Assembly: GCF_030403505.1 (NCBI RefSeq)
Contig: NZ_JAUEMJ010000008.1
Coordinates: 173,657 to 237,656, forward strand
From: Glycomyces tritici
Lineage (GTDB): Bacteria; Actinomycetota; Actinomycetes; Mycobacteriales; Micromonosporaceae
Direction: 5' to 3'
Length of the DNA: 64,000 nt
Every line of letters starts with the position of its first letter. Position 1 is the first letter of the stretch. The notes under the pieces are model-generated. The model did no database searches, was not told where the DNA came from, and saw only the letters and a list, made by a program, of their open reading frames with translations. Shown piece by piece: positions 13,133 through 21,915 of this stretch. Both the position numbers and the translations under genes were made by a program.

Positions 13133-14059
13133 GTGACCGCAATCGCCGAGACGCCCGCGTCGCCGGCGGCGAGCGCCCTCCCGCGCCGGCGCCGCAGAGG
13201 GCGGCGCTGGACCGGATGGCTGTTCGTCGGTCCGTTCATAGCCGTGTTCGCGCTGGTCTTCCTCGCCCCCATCGCCTACTCGATCTACCTCTCCGTGTTC
13301 CGCACCCAGATGGTGGGCGGCACCAGGTTCGTCGGCCTCGAGAACTACGCGCGGGCGCTCCAGGACGCCCAGTTCTGGGAGGGCCTCGGCAGGGTCAGCC
13401 TCTTCCTGGTCGTCCAGGTCCCGATCATGCTCGGCATCGCCCTGCTCGTTGCCCTCGCGATCGACAGCGGGCGCCTCTGGGGCCGCGACTTCTTCCGCGT
13501 CGCCGTCTTCATGCCCTACGCGGTCCCCGCCGTCGTGGCGACCCTCATGTGGGGCTTCATGTACGGCACGCGGTTCGGCCTCGTGGCCAACCTCAACGAC
13601 GCGTTCGGCACCGACCTGCCCGACCCCCTCTCCCCCGGCCTCGTGCTCGCCTCGATCGGCAACATCGTGACCTGGGAGTTCGTTGGCTACAACATGCTCA
13701 TCTTCTACGCCGCGCTGCGCGTCGTCCCGCACTCGCTCTACGAGGCCGCGGCGATCGACGGCGCCGGGGAGTGGCGCGTCATCACCGCGATCAAGCTGCC
13801 CGCGATCCGCGGCGCCATGGTCGTGGCCACCATCTTCTCGATCATCGGCAGCTACCAGCTGTTCAACGAGCCGACCATCCTGCAGTCACTGGCGCCCAAC
13901 GCCATCACGACCGCGTTCACGCCCAACCTGTACGCCTACTCGCTCTCGTTCTCCGGGCAGCAGTACAACTACTCCGCGACGGTCGCCATCATCATGGGCC
14001 TGGTCACCATGGCGGTCGCCTACGCGGTCCAGCTGCGCGGCATGCGCAAGGAGCAGTGA
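13133..14059 (+). CDS. Sugar ABC transporter permease, MalF type
   Basis: The 308-residue membrane protein has about six transmembrane helices after an Arg-rich cytoplasmic N-terminus. Its EAA loop is YEAAAIDGAGEWRVITAIKLP. It starts with GTG 13133 after AAGGAG. It is one of two channel subunits of a CUT1 oligosaccharide importer; no ATPase is encoded here, so a shared MsiK-type ATPase elsewhere is likely. The partner permease starts 1 nt after its stop. Confidence 0.92.
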   Translation: MTAIAETPASPAASALPRRRRRGRRWTGWLFVGPFIAVFALVFLAPIAYSIYLSVFRTQMVGGTRFVGLENYARALQDAQFWEGLGRVSLFLVVQVPIMLGIALLVALAIDSGRLWGRDFFRVAVFMPYAVPAVVATLMWGFMYGTRFGLVANLNDAFGTDLPDPLSPGLVLASIGNIVTWEFVGYNMLIFYAALRVVPHSLYEAAAIDGAGEWRVITAIKLPAIRGAMVVATIFSIIGSYQLFNEPTILQSLAPNAITTAFTPNLYAYSLSFSGQQYNYSATVAIIMGLVTMAVAYAVQLRGMRKEQ

Positions 14060-14060
14060 C

Positions 14061-14963
14061 ATGACGACCTCCACCGTGAAGCGCGCACCGCGCCTGCGCC
14101 CGCAGCGCCGCTCCCTCACCAAGCCCCGGCGCAGCCCGCTGCTGACGGCGCTGACCCTCATCGTGCTGGTGTACTCGCTGGCCCCGCTGGCCTGGCTGTT
14201 CATCAACGCCACCAAGACCCAGGCGGACCTGTTCGCCTCCTTCGGACTGTGGTTCGGCGGCGACTTCGCGCTGTGGGACAACATCCAGCAGACCCTCGCC
14301 TACGACGACGGCGTCTTCGGCCGCTGGTTCGCCAACACCGTGCTCTACGTGGTGGCCGGCGCGGGCGGCGCCACGTTCCTGGCCGTCCTCGGCGGGTACG
14401 CACTGGCGAAGTTCGACTTCCCGGGCAGGCGCGGCGTGTTCGCCCTCGTCATCGGGGCCGTGGCCGTGCCCGGCACGGCGCTGGCGGTCCCGACGTTCCT
14501 CATGTTCAGCCAGATGGGCCTGACGAACACACCGTGGGCCGTCATCATCCCGTCCCTGATCTCGCCGTTCGGGCTCTACCTCATGTGGGTGTTCGCCGCC
14601 GAGTCGATCCCGGCCGAGCTGCTCGAGGCCGCCCGCATGGACGGCGCCGGGGAGTTCCGCACCTTCTTCCAGATCAGCCTGCCGCTCCTGGCGCCCGGCA
14701 CCGTCACGGTGCTGCTGTTCACCACCGTCGCGACCTGGAACAACTACTTCCTGCCGCTGATCATGCTGCGCGACTCCGACTGGTACCCGCTCACGCTGGG
14801 CCTCAACGCCTGGAACGCGCAGGCCTCGACCGCCGGCGGCGAGGCGATCTTCAACCTCGTGATCACCGGCTCCCTGCTGACCATCCTGCCGCTCCTCGCG
14901 GCGTTCCTCCTGCTCCAGCGCTACTGGCAGTCGGGACTGACGCTCGGGAGCGTGAAGGAGTGA
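14061..14963 (+). CDS. Sugar ABC transporter permease, MalG type
   Basis: The 300-residue membrane protein has six predicted helices and the EAA loop LLEAARMDGAGEFRTFFQI. It begins 1 nt after the MalF-type stop. It pairs with that permease to form the channel of a CUT1 importer, and the binding lipoprotein is encoded 73 nt downstream. The GH35 enzyme in the same unit points to beta-galactosides as the cargo. Confidence 0.92.
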   Translation: MTTSTVKRAPRLRPQRRSLTKPRRSPLLTALTLIVLVYSLAPLAWLFINATKTQADLFASFGLWFGGDFALWDNIQQTLAYDDGVFGRWFANTVLYVVAGAGGATFLAVLGGYALAKFDFPGRRGVFALVIGAVAVPGTALAVPTFLMFSQMGLTNTPWAVIIPSLISPFGLYLMWVFAAESIPAELLEAARMDGAGEFRTFFQISLPLLAPGTVTVLLFTTVATWNNYFLPLIMLRDSDWYPLTLGLNAWNAQASTAGGEAIFNLVITGSLLTILPLLAAFLLLQRYWQSGLTLGSVKE

Positions 14964-15036
14964 ACGGCCGGCACCCACAGTCCACAGGCGGGGCCTCCGG
15001 CACCGCCCGACCATCACACGATGAAGTGAGAGACCA

Positions 15037-16356
15037 ATGAGCACACGACCGCGCCGCGCCCTGGCCGGCACCGCCGTCGCCGGGCTGCTGGCCCTGGGGC
15101 TGACCGCCTGCGGCGGCGGCCCCGAGGAGCAAGGGCCCGTCGACACCGCCTCGGCCCTCGAGAAGGGCGGCGAGATCACCGTCTGGGCCTGGGAGCCCAC
15201 ACTCGAGGCCGTCGTCGCCGACTTCGAGGCGAAGTACCCGAACGTCACGGTCAACCTCGAGAACGTCGGCACCGGCAACGACCAGTACACGGCGCTGCAG
15301 AACGCGATCTCCGCCGGCGACGGCGTGCCCGACGTCGCGCAGATCGAGTACTACGCCGTGCCGCAGTTCGCCATCTCCGAGTCGCTCACCGACCTCGGCC
15401 CGCTCGGCGCGTCCGAACTGGACGGCACCTTCAGCACCGGCCCGTGGGACTCGGTCCACAGCGGCGAGGGCCTCTACGGCCTGCCGATGGACTCGGGGCC
15501 GATGGCGCTGTTCTACAACCAGGAGGTCTTCGACCGCCTCGGCGTCGCCGTGCCGACCACCTGGGACGAGTACCTCGAAGCCGCCCGCGCGATCCACGCG
15601 GCCGACCCGAACGCGTACATCACCAACGACATCGGCGACGCGGGCTTCGCCACCAGCATGATCTGGCAGGCCGGCGGGCAGCCCTACCAGGTGGACGGCA
15701 CCGAGGTCGGCGTCGACTTCGCCGACGAGGGCACCAAGGCCTTCACCGCCATGTGGCAGCAGCTGATCGACGAGGAACTCCTCGCCCCGGTCGGCTCCTG
15801 GAGCGACGAGTGGTACCAGGGCCTCGGCGGCGGCACGATCGCCTCGCTCACCATCGGCGCCTGGATGCCCGCCAACCTCGAATCCGGTGTGCCGCAGGGC
15901 TCCGGCGCCTGGCGCGTGGCCGAGATGCCGCAGTGGGAGGCCGGCGCGCACGCCACCTCCGAGAACGGCGGATCCTCGCTGGCCGTCCCCGCGGCGAGCG
16001 CGAACAGCGCCCTGGCCTACGCGTTCACCGAGTACGCCACCACCGGCGAGGGCGCGCAGACCCGCGTCGACGGCGGCGCCTTCCCGGCGACCACCGAGCA
16101 GCTCGAGTCCGCCGACTTCCGCGGCAAGGAGTTCGAGTACTTCGGCGGGCAGAAGGTCAACGAGATCCTCGCCGACTCGGCGGCTAACGTCGTCGAGGGC
16201 TGGCAGTACCTGCCGTTCCAGGTCTACGCGAACTCGATCTTCAACGACACGGTCGGGCAGGCGTACGTCAGCGACACGACCCTCGACGAAGGCTTGGCCG
16301 CCTGGCAGGAGCAGTGCACCACGTACGGCTCCGACCAGGGCTTCACCATGGGCTAG
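15037..16356 (+). CDS. Extracellular sugar-binding lipoprotein of CUT1 importer
   Basis: The 439-residue protein opens with a signal peptide ending in the lipobox LTAC, so it should be anchored outside the membrane by Cys25. The body is a family-1 solute-binding protein (ITVWAWEPTLEAVVADFEAKYP, MDSGPMALFYNQEVFDRLG, PTTWDEYLEAA). It captures an oligosaccharide for the two permeases upstream. A strong hairpin follows the gene, which could keep its transcript more abundant than the GH35 transcript. Confidence 0.9.
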   Translation: MSTRPRRALAGTAVAGLLALGLTACGGGPEEQGPVDTASALEKGGEITVWAWEPTLEAVVADFEAKYPNVTVNLENVGTGNDQYTALQNAISAGDGVPDVAQIEYYAVPQFAISESLTDLGPLGASELDGTFSTGPWDSVHSGEGLYGLPMDSGPMALFYNQEVFDRLGVAVPTTWDEYLEAARAIHAADPNAYITNDIGDAGFATSMIWQAGGQPYQVDGTEVGVDFADEGTKAFTAMWQQLIDEELLAPVGSWSDEWYQGLGGGTIASLTIGAWMPANLESGVPQGSGAWRVAEMPQWEAGAHATSENGGSSLAVPAASANSALAYAFTEYATTGEGAQTRVDGGAFPATTEQLESADFRGKEFEYFGGQKVNEILADSAANVVEGWQYLPFQVYANSIFNDTVGQAYVSDTTLDEGLAAWQEQCTTYGSDQGFTMG

Positions 16357-16372
16357 ACCCCAGACCGAACCC

Positions 16373-16416
16373 GGCTCCGCCCGACCCCCCGCGAACCGGG
16401 GAGGCCGGGCGGAGCC
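16373..16416 (+). terminator. Intra-operon hairpin after the binding-protein gene
   Basis: An 11-bp perfect stem (16373-16383 with 16406-16416) encloses a second CCCC/GGGG stem. No T-run follows. It is probably a partial terminator or 3'-end stabiliser that raises binding-protein expression over the downstream GH35 gene. Confidence 0.5.
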
Positions 16417-16460
16417 GCGCCGACCGAGCCGAACCCTCCCACCACCGTTTGGAGACCTCC

Positions 16461-18236
16461 ATGCCGACATTCGAGATCGGCGAGCAGGACTTCCTGCTCG
16501 ACCACCGCCCCCACCAGGTGATCAGCGGCGCCCTGCACTACTTCCGGGTCCACCCCGACCTCTGGGCCGACCGCATCCGCAAGGCGAAGCTCATGGGCCT
16601 CAACACCATCGAGACCTACGTGCCGTGGAACTTCCACTCCCCCGAGCCCGAGGTCTTCGACCTGACCGGCCGGCGCGACCTCGGCCGGTTCCTCGACCTC
16701 GTCGCGGACGCGGGCCTGCACGCGATCGTGCGGCCCGGCCCTTACATCTGCGCGGAGTGGGACGGCGGCGGACTGCCGGCCTGGCTCTCCGCCGACGAGG
16801 GCGTGGGCATGCGCCGGTACGAGCCGCGGTTCATGGCGGCGGTCGGGTACTACCTCGAGCGGCTCCTGCCCGTGGTCGCCGAACGCCAGGTCACCCGCGG
16901 CGGGCCGGTCCTCATGGTCCAGATCGAGAACGAGTACGGCGCGTACGGCGACGACCCGGCGCCCGACCGGGAGCGCTACCTCCGCGCGCTGGTCGACCTC
17001 ACTCGCGCCCAGGGCATCGAGGTGCCGCTGTTCACGTGCGACCAGGCCGACGACGCGATGCTCACCCGCGGCGGCCTCCCCGAGCTGCACAAGACCGCGA
17101 CCTTCGGCTCCCGCAGCACCGAGCGGCTGGCGACGCTGCGCCGCCACCAGCCCACCGGGCCGCTGATGTGCATGGAGTTCTGGAACGGCTGGTTCGACTC
17201 CTGGGGCATGGAGCACCACCTCGCGCCGTCCGAGACGAACGCGCGCGACCTCGACGAGCTGCTCGCCGCGGGAGGATCGGTCAACCTCTACATGTTCCAC
17301 GGCGGCACCAACTTCGGTTTCACCAACGGCGCCAACGACAAAGGCCTGTACCGTCCGATCGCGACCTCGTACGACTACGACGCGCCCCTGGCCGAGCACG
17401 GCGCCGTCACCGAGAAGTACCACGCGATGCGGTCAGTGATCAACAAGCACGCCCCGGTGCCCGACGAGCTTCCCGAGCCGCCCGCACCCGCGCCGGCGTT
17501 CGACGTGGCGCTCACCGAGCACCTGCCCCTGGGCGAGGCGGCCGAGCTGCTGGAGCCGATGCGCTTCTTCGGCCCCGCACCGACCATGGACGCGATGCGG
17601 CAGTGGTCCGGGTTCGCGCTGTACCGGACGCGGGTGCGCGCCGACGACGCGGTGCTGGTGGTCGACGAGATCCGCGACCGCGCCGTCGTCATGCTCGACG
17701 GCGAACCCGTCGGGGTCCTGGACCGCGGCACCCACACCCGCGCGATCGCGCTGCCGGAACGCGACGGCCTGCTGGAACTCCTCATCGAGGACCAGGGCCG
17801 GGTCAACTACGGTCCGCGCATCGGGGAACCGAAGGGCCTCATCGGAAGCGCGCGCACGGCGACGCGCACCCTCACCGAGTGGGAGGCGGCGCCGCTCGCG
17901 CTCGAGCGCGCCCCCGAACGCCTGGCCGCCCGCCCCTGGCGGGAGGGGCCCGCGGGAGTTCCGCTGGCGGGGCCCGTCCTCGCGCGCGGCGTCTTCGACA
18001 CCGTCGCCGGCGCCGACCACCACCTGCGGCTCGTGGGCTGGACCAAGGGGCTCGCGTGGATCAACGGCGAGCTGCTCGGCCGCTTCTGGAGCGCGGGCCC
18101 GACCGGCACGCTGTACGTGCCCGGCCCGCTCCTGCGCGAGCGCGGCAACGAGCTCGTGGTCCTCGAACTCCACGGCGCGGCAACGCGGACGGCGAGCTTC
18201 ACCGAGGCCCCCGACCTCGGCGTCACATCGCTCTGA
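16461..18236 (+). CDS. Cytoplasmic GH35 beta-galactosidase
   Basis: The 591-residue enzyme starts at ATG 16461 after GGAG and has no signal peptide, so it should act in the cytoplasm on imported sugar. GH35 hallmarks are RPGPYICAEWDGGGLPAWL, acid/base Glu158 in VQIENEYGAYG, nucleophile Glu239 in MEFWNGWFDSWG and YMFHGGTNFGFTNG. C-terminal beta domains complete the usual ~590-residue bacterial length. It cleaves beta-galactosyl ends from oligosaccharides delivered by the importer and complements the secreted GH2 enzyme at 0.6-4.3 kb. Confidence 0.93.
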   Translation: MPTFEIGEQDFLLDHRPHQVISGALHYFRVHPDLWADRIRKAKLMGLNTIETYVPWNFHSPEPEVFDLTGRRDLGRFLDLVADAGLHAIVRPGPYICAEWDGGGLPAWLSADEGVGMRRYEPRFMAAVGYYLERLLPVVAERQVTRGGPVLMVQIENEYGAYGDDPAPDRERYLRALVDLTRAQGIEVPLFTCDQADDAMLTRGGLPELHKTATFGSRSTERLATLRRHQPTGPLMCMEFWNGWFDSWGMEHHLAPSETNARDLDELLAAGGSVNLYMFHGGTNFGFTNGANDKGLYRPIATSYDYDAPLAEHGAVTEKYHAMRSVINKHAPVPDELPEPPAPAPAFDVALTEHLPLGEAAELLEPMRFFGPAPTMDAMRQWSGFALYRTRVRADDAVLVVDEIRDRAVVMLDGEPVGVLDRGTHTRAIALPERDGLLELLIEDQGRVNYGPRIGEPKGLIGSARTATRTLTEWEAAPLALERAPERLAARPWREGPAGVPLAGPVLARGVFDTVAGADHHLRLVGWTKGLAWINGELLGRFWSAGPTGTLYVPGPLLRERGNELVVLELHGAATRTASFTEAPDLGVTSL

Positions 18237-18327
18237 CCCGGGCCCTGCCGGTGTGAGCGGCCGGCAGCGCCCGGGCGGCGGTATCCTCAAGGACGAATGG
18301 CCGGCGACAGCAAAAGTGAGCGTTCCC

Positions 18328-19368
18328 ATGGATGACGGTGAGGCTTCGGGGAAGCGCGCGCGGTCCAAGTCGAAGCCTTCGATGTTCGACGTGGCGGTCC
18401 TCGCGGGCGTCTCCGCCCAGACCGTCTCGCGGGTGTCGATGGGCGCCGAGAACGTGCGCCCCGCGACGCGGGACAAGGTCCTCGCCGCCATGTCAGAGCT
18501 GGGGTACTCCCCGAACTCGGCCGCCCGGGCGCTGCGCTACGGCACGTTCCAGACCATCGGGGTCATCACCCACAAGTTCAGCCGCACCGGCGAGTCCCGG
18601 ACCGTCGAGGCCATCGTCGAGGCGGCCCGGAGCGCGCAGTACACCGTCACGCTGGTCGACGTGGAGAGTCCGGTGTCGACGGAGGTCTCCGACGCCGTCA
18701 CCCGGCTCTCCAACCAGTCGATCGACGGGCTGGTGATCATCCGGGCCGAATCGGTGACTCCGGCGACGCTCTCCATACCGGCCGGGCTTCCGGTCGTCGT
18801 CTCGGACTCGCGCTTCGTCGGCCACCACCCCGCCGTCGGCGCCGACCAGTTCGCGGGCTCGCAGCGGGCCACCGAACTCCTGCTCGGACTCGGCCACCGC
18901 ACGGTCCATCACGTCGCCGGACCCGACAGCTCCGGCCCCTCGCAGCTGCGCATCGACGGATGGCGCGCCGCGCTCGACCGGGCCGGACGACCGGCGCCGC
19001 CGATCATCCGGGGCGACTGGACGGGCCGGTCCGGCTACGAGGCCGGGAAGCGGATCGCCCGCGACGGGGAGGCTACGGCGGTCTTCTGCGCGAACGACGA
19101 GACGGCGATCGGCGTCATGCACGCCCTCCACGAGGCCGGCCGCCGCGTCCCCGCCGACGTCTCAGTGGTGGGGTTCGACGACATCGCCCTCGCGGCCGAC
19201 GTCTGGCCCCCGCTCACCACGGTGCGCCAGGACTTCGCGCAGATCGGCGAGCGCCTGCTCGAACTGCTCCTGCGCCAGATCCGCAACGGCGAGCGGCTCG
19301 AAGACGTGCACGAGACCGTCCCGGTCGAACTCATCGTGCGCGAGAGCACCGCGCCCCCCGCCGCCTGA
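18328..19368 (+). CDS. LacI-family transcriptional repressor
   Basis: The 346-residue regulator has an N-terminal LacI headpiece (residues ~19-70: MFDVAVLAGVSAQTVSRV, then AARALRYG) and a sugar-binding domain (VFCANDETAIGVMHAL, VVGFDDIALAADV). The usual TVSRVLNG is TVSRVSMG here. ATG 18328 was chosen; an in-frame GTG four codons upstream and a longer frame from 18253 lack ribosome sites. It probably binds the 14-bp palindrome at 13092-13105 and releases it on binding a galactoside. Confidence 0.88.
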   Translation: MDDGEASGKRARSKSKPSMFDVAVLAGVSAQTVSRVSMGAENVRPATRDKVLAAMSELGYSPNSAARALRYGTFQTIGVITHKFSRTGESRTVEAIVEAARSAQYTVTLVDVESPVSTEVSDAVTRLSNQSIDGLVIIRAESVTPATLSIPAGLPVVVSDSRFVGHHPAVGADQFAGSQRATELLLGLGHRTVHHVAGPDSSGPSQLRIDGWRAALDRAGRPAPPIIRGDWTGRSGYEAGKRIARDGEATAVFCANDETAIGVMHALHEAGRRVPADVSVVGFDDIALAADVWPPLTTVRQDFAQIGERLLELLLRQIRNGERLEDVHETVPVELIVRESTAPPAA

Positions 19369-19452
19369 GGCAGCGGCTCACACGGTCCCGATGCCACTGC
19401 GCGGCAACGAACCCGGGACCAGCGTCCGGGCATTGGGGACCTCCCTTGGGGG

Positions 19453-19480
19453 TGTCCGGGATCGCGCGCGAACGTAGAAT
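19453..19480 (+). promoter_or_regulatory. Possible promoter for a leaderless XRE-NACHT transcript
   Basis: TAGAAT at 19475-19480 lies 7 nt before the GTG start at 19487, with a weak TGTCCG 16 nt upstream as the -35 box. Transcription would start at or next to the start codon. This fits the lack of any ribosome site and would give a leaderless mRNA. Confidence 0.4.
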
Positions 19481-19486
19481 CGTCCG

Positions 19487-21754
19487 GTGTCCACCCCCTT
19501 CGGCAAGCAGCTCCGAGACCTCCGGTCGCGCGCGGGGCTCTCACAGGACCGGCTGATGGAGCGGTCCGGCGTGTCCGTCCGCATGATCAGCAGGTACGAG
19601 AACACCGAGCACCTCCCGAAGCGCGACACCGCGGCACTGCTCGCCGAGGCACTGGAGCTGACGCCGGACGAGCAGGCGGACCTGCTGGCGGCCGCCGGGT
19701 ATCGCACCGGCCGGGCCCCCGAAGCGGACGGCGCGCCGCCGCGAGCCGAACCGCTGTTCAAGGCCCGGCTCGTGGAGGCCGCCGACAAGCTCGCGGCCGC
19801 GGTCGGCGGCCACTGGAAACGCGAGGTGGAGCATCGCCAGGTCCTCGACCCGGATCCGCTGTCCATCCGGTGGCTGACCGACGCGGACCTGAGCGACCAC
19901 TGGGAGAACGTGCTCGGACTGCAGACGCCCGGCGATCACACCCCGCCCGACCTGGACGGCGAGCTGGAGCAGATCGTGGAGGTCTACCGGCGCGTCCCCT
20001 CCGGACGGCTGGTGCTGCTCGGCAGGGCCGGGTCAGGCAAGACCGTGCTCGCCCTCCGGCTGGTGACCGGCCTGCTGGAGACCCGCCGCTCCGGCGAGCC
20101 CGTGCCGGTGGTCTTCAGCCTCGGCTCGTGGGACCCCGCGGTCGACCTGCGCGCCTGGCTCACCGCGCAGCTGCTGCGCGACCATCCCGGCCTCGGGCAG
20201 GTGCTGCCCGACGAGTCGACGCTGGCCGCCGCGCTCGTCGAGAACGACCTCATCCTGCCGGTCATGGACGGCTTCGACGAGATCGCCGGCGGCCTCGTCA
20301 GCGACCCTTTGGAGAAGCTCAACCGCACCGCCCGCATGCCGCTGGTCCTCACCAGCCGGGCTGCTGAATACCGTGCGGCCGTAGCCAAGTCGGACGTGCT
20401 GACGGCGGCGGCCTGCATCCGGCTCACCGACCTCACCGTCGACGACCTGGCCCGCTACCTGCCGCGCACGACCGTCCGCAAGTCCGGCGACGGCACCCCG
20501 CTCTGGCAGCCGCTCCTCGACGAACTCCGCAGCGAGCCGCGCACCGAGGCCGGCGAAACGCTCGCCGCCGTGTTCACCACCCCGCTCATGGTCGCCCTGG
20601 CCCGCACCATCTACAGCGACACGCCGACCCACGACCCGGCCGAGCTCCTGGACGAAACGGCGTTCCCCACCCCCGACGCCGTCGAAGCGCACCTCCTGGG
20701 GAACCTCGTCCCCACGGTCTACCGGGTGCGGACCGAGCAGCGGCGCTTCGAACCCGAGCGGGCGGAACGCTGGCTCGGCTACCTCGCCGACCACCTGAAC
20801 CGGCTCGGCGAGCACGACCTCGCCTGGTGGCGGTTGGGCACCTCGATGCCGCGGCCGACGCGCGTCCTCGCCATGGCGCTGGCGCTCGGCCTGGTCTTCG
20901 CCTTCGCCGACGGGGTCCTGGCGGGCCTCCTGTTGGGTTTCGACCCGATGCAGTTCACCGGCGGCGTCGTCATCGACCTCGCCGCCGGAGCGGCGGTCGG
21001 GATCGCGCACGGCCTCCTGGCCAAGCACCGGGGCGCCGCGTTCGAACCGTCGGGCATCCAGATGCGGCTGCGCGGCGCGCGGTCCGGCCCGCGACGGAAC
21101 TTCGCGCGCCGGTTCAGGATCGGATTCGCGGCCGGAGTCCTGCTCGGACTCGCCTACGGCGCCACACGCGAGATCATCCGCGGCCTCATCCTCGGCCTGG
21201 ACCCGAACACCGTCTTCGAACTCGTCATCGTGAACTCGCTGCTGCTCGCCCTCGTCTTCGGGTTCAGTGCGGGCGTCACCTACATGTTCCTGTCGCTGTG
21301 GGAGCGCCCGCTCGACCTGGCCTCCGTGCAGAGCCCGGCCGGCCTCATCCGCTCCAGCCGCAGAACGGTCGTCGTGCAGGCGCTGCTGTTCGCCCCCGCG
21401 CTCGCGGCCGTCGTCCCCGGAACCGTCTGGGGGCTGGTCGAACTCCTCCAGCTGCTCCCGCCCCGGTTCGGCGAATGGCACTGGAGCCCTTGGGAGGGCA
21501 TGATCCTGGGCCTGTACGCCGCCGGCTTCGGCGCCCTCGGTTACGTGCTGGGCCTGACGGCGTGGGGCCAGTGGGCCGTCTTCGGCCGCTTCTGGCTGCC
21601 GCTGACGGGTCGGCTGCCGTGGGCGGTGCCCGAATTCCTGGACGACGCGTACCGTCTCGGCATCCTGCGGCGGTCCGGCGTGGTCTACCAGTTCCGGCAC
21701 GCGCGGCTCCAGGACCACCTCGCCGCATCGTACCGAACCGCAGGTCGGCGCTGA
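19487..21754 (+). CDS. XRE helix-turn-helix, NACHT NTPase and multi-TM protein
   Basis: The 755-residue protein has three parts. Residues ~5-62 form an XRE/Cro-type helix-turn-helix (LSQDRLMERSGVSVRMISRYE). Residues ~150-450 form a NACHT-type STAND NTPase with Walker A GRAGSGKT (179-186) and Walker B LPVMDGFDE (D261-E265). Residues ~459-700 contain six or seven hydrophobic helices. A short soluble tail ends the protein. A DNA-binding-like head on a membrane-tethered signalling NTPase suggests a sensor. Bacterial NACHT proteins include antiphage effectors, but this architecture is also widespread in actinomycetes with no known role. The function is open. Confidence 0.82.
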   Translation: MSTPFGKQLRDLRSRAGLSQDRLMERSGVSVRMISRYENTEHLPKRDTAALLAEALELTPDEQADLLAAAGYRTGRAPEADGAPPRAEPLFKARLVEAADKLAAAVGGHWKREVEHRQVLDPDPLSIRWLTDADLSDHWENVLGLQTPGDHTPPDLDGELEQIVEVYRRVPSGRLVLLGRAGSGKTVLALRLVTGLLETRRSGEPVPVVFSLGSWDPAVDLRAWLTAQLLRDHPGLGQVLPDESTLAAALVENDLILPVMDGFDEIAGGLVSDPLEKLNRTARMPLVLTSRAAEYRAAVAKSDVLTAAACIRLTDLTVDDLARYLPRTTVRKSGDGTPLWQPLLDELRSEPRTEAGETLAAVFTTPLMVALARTIYSDTPTHDPAELLDETAFPTPDAVEAHLLGNLVPTVYRVRTEQRRFEPERAERWLGYLADHLNRLGEHDLAWWRLGTSMPRPTRVLAMALALGLVFAFADGVLAGLLLGFDPMQFTGGVVIDLAAGAAVGIAHGLLAKHRGAAFEPSGIQMRLRGARSGPRRNFARRFRIGFAAGVLLGLAYGATREIIRGLILGLDPNTVFELVIVNSLLLALVFGFSAGVTYMFLSLWERPLDLASVQSPAGLIRSSRRTVVVQALLFAPALAAVVPGTVWGLVELLQLLPPRFGEWHWSPWEGMILGLYAAGFGALGYVLGLTAWGQWAVFGRFWLPLTGRLPWAVPEFLDDAYRLGILRRSGVVYQFRHARLQDHLAASYRTAGRR

Positions 21755-21915
21755 TGTCCTGATTTTGTCGGGGTCGATGTCCTTCCGGTCCGACGCCGCC
21801 CCTTGAAGTATCGAAGGCGTCGATGCCGCCGACTTCCGTTCGGCGGCAGGAGGACAGCGGACACCCGGAGGCACGACCGCCCTGGTGCCCCGCTGTCATG
21901 AGCGAGGGGCAGACC

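Noticed and set aside
20033..21874. 613-codon leftward frame antisense to the XRE-NACHT gene.
   Set aside because: Shadow composition, no start site or motif, and the rightward frame has clear Walker motifs and membrane helices.
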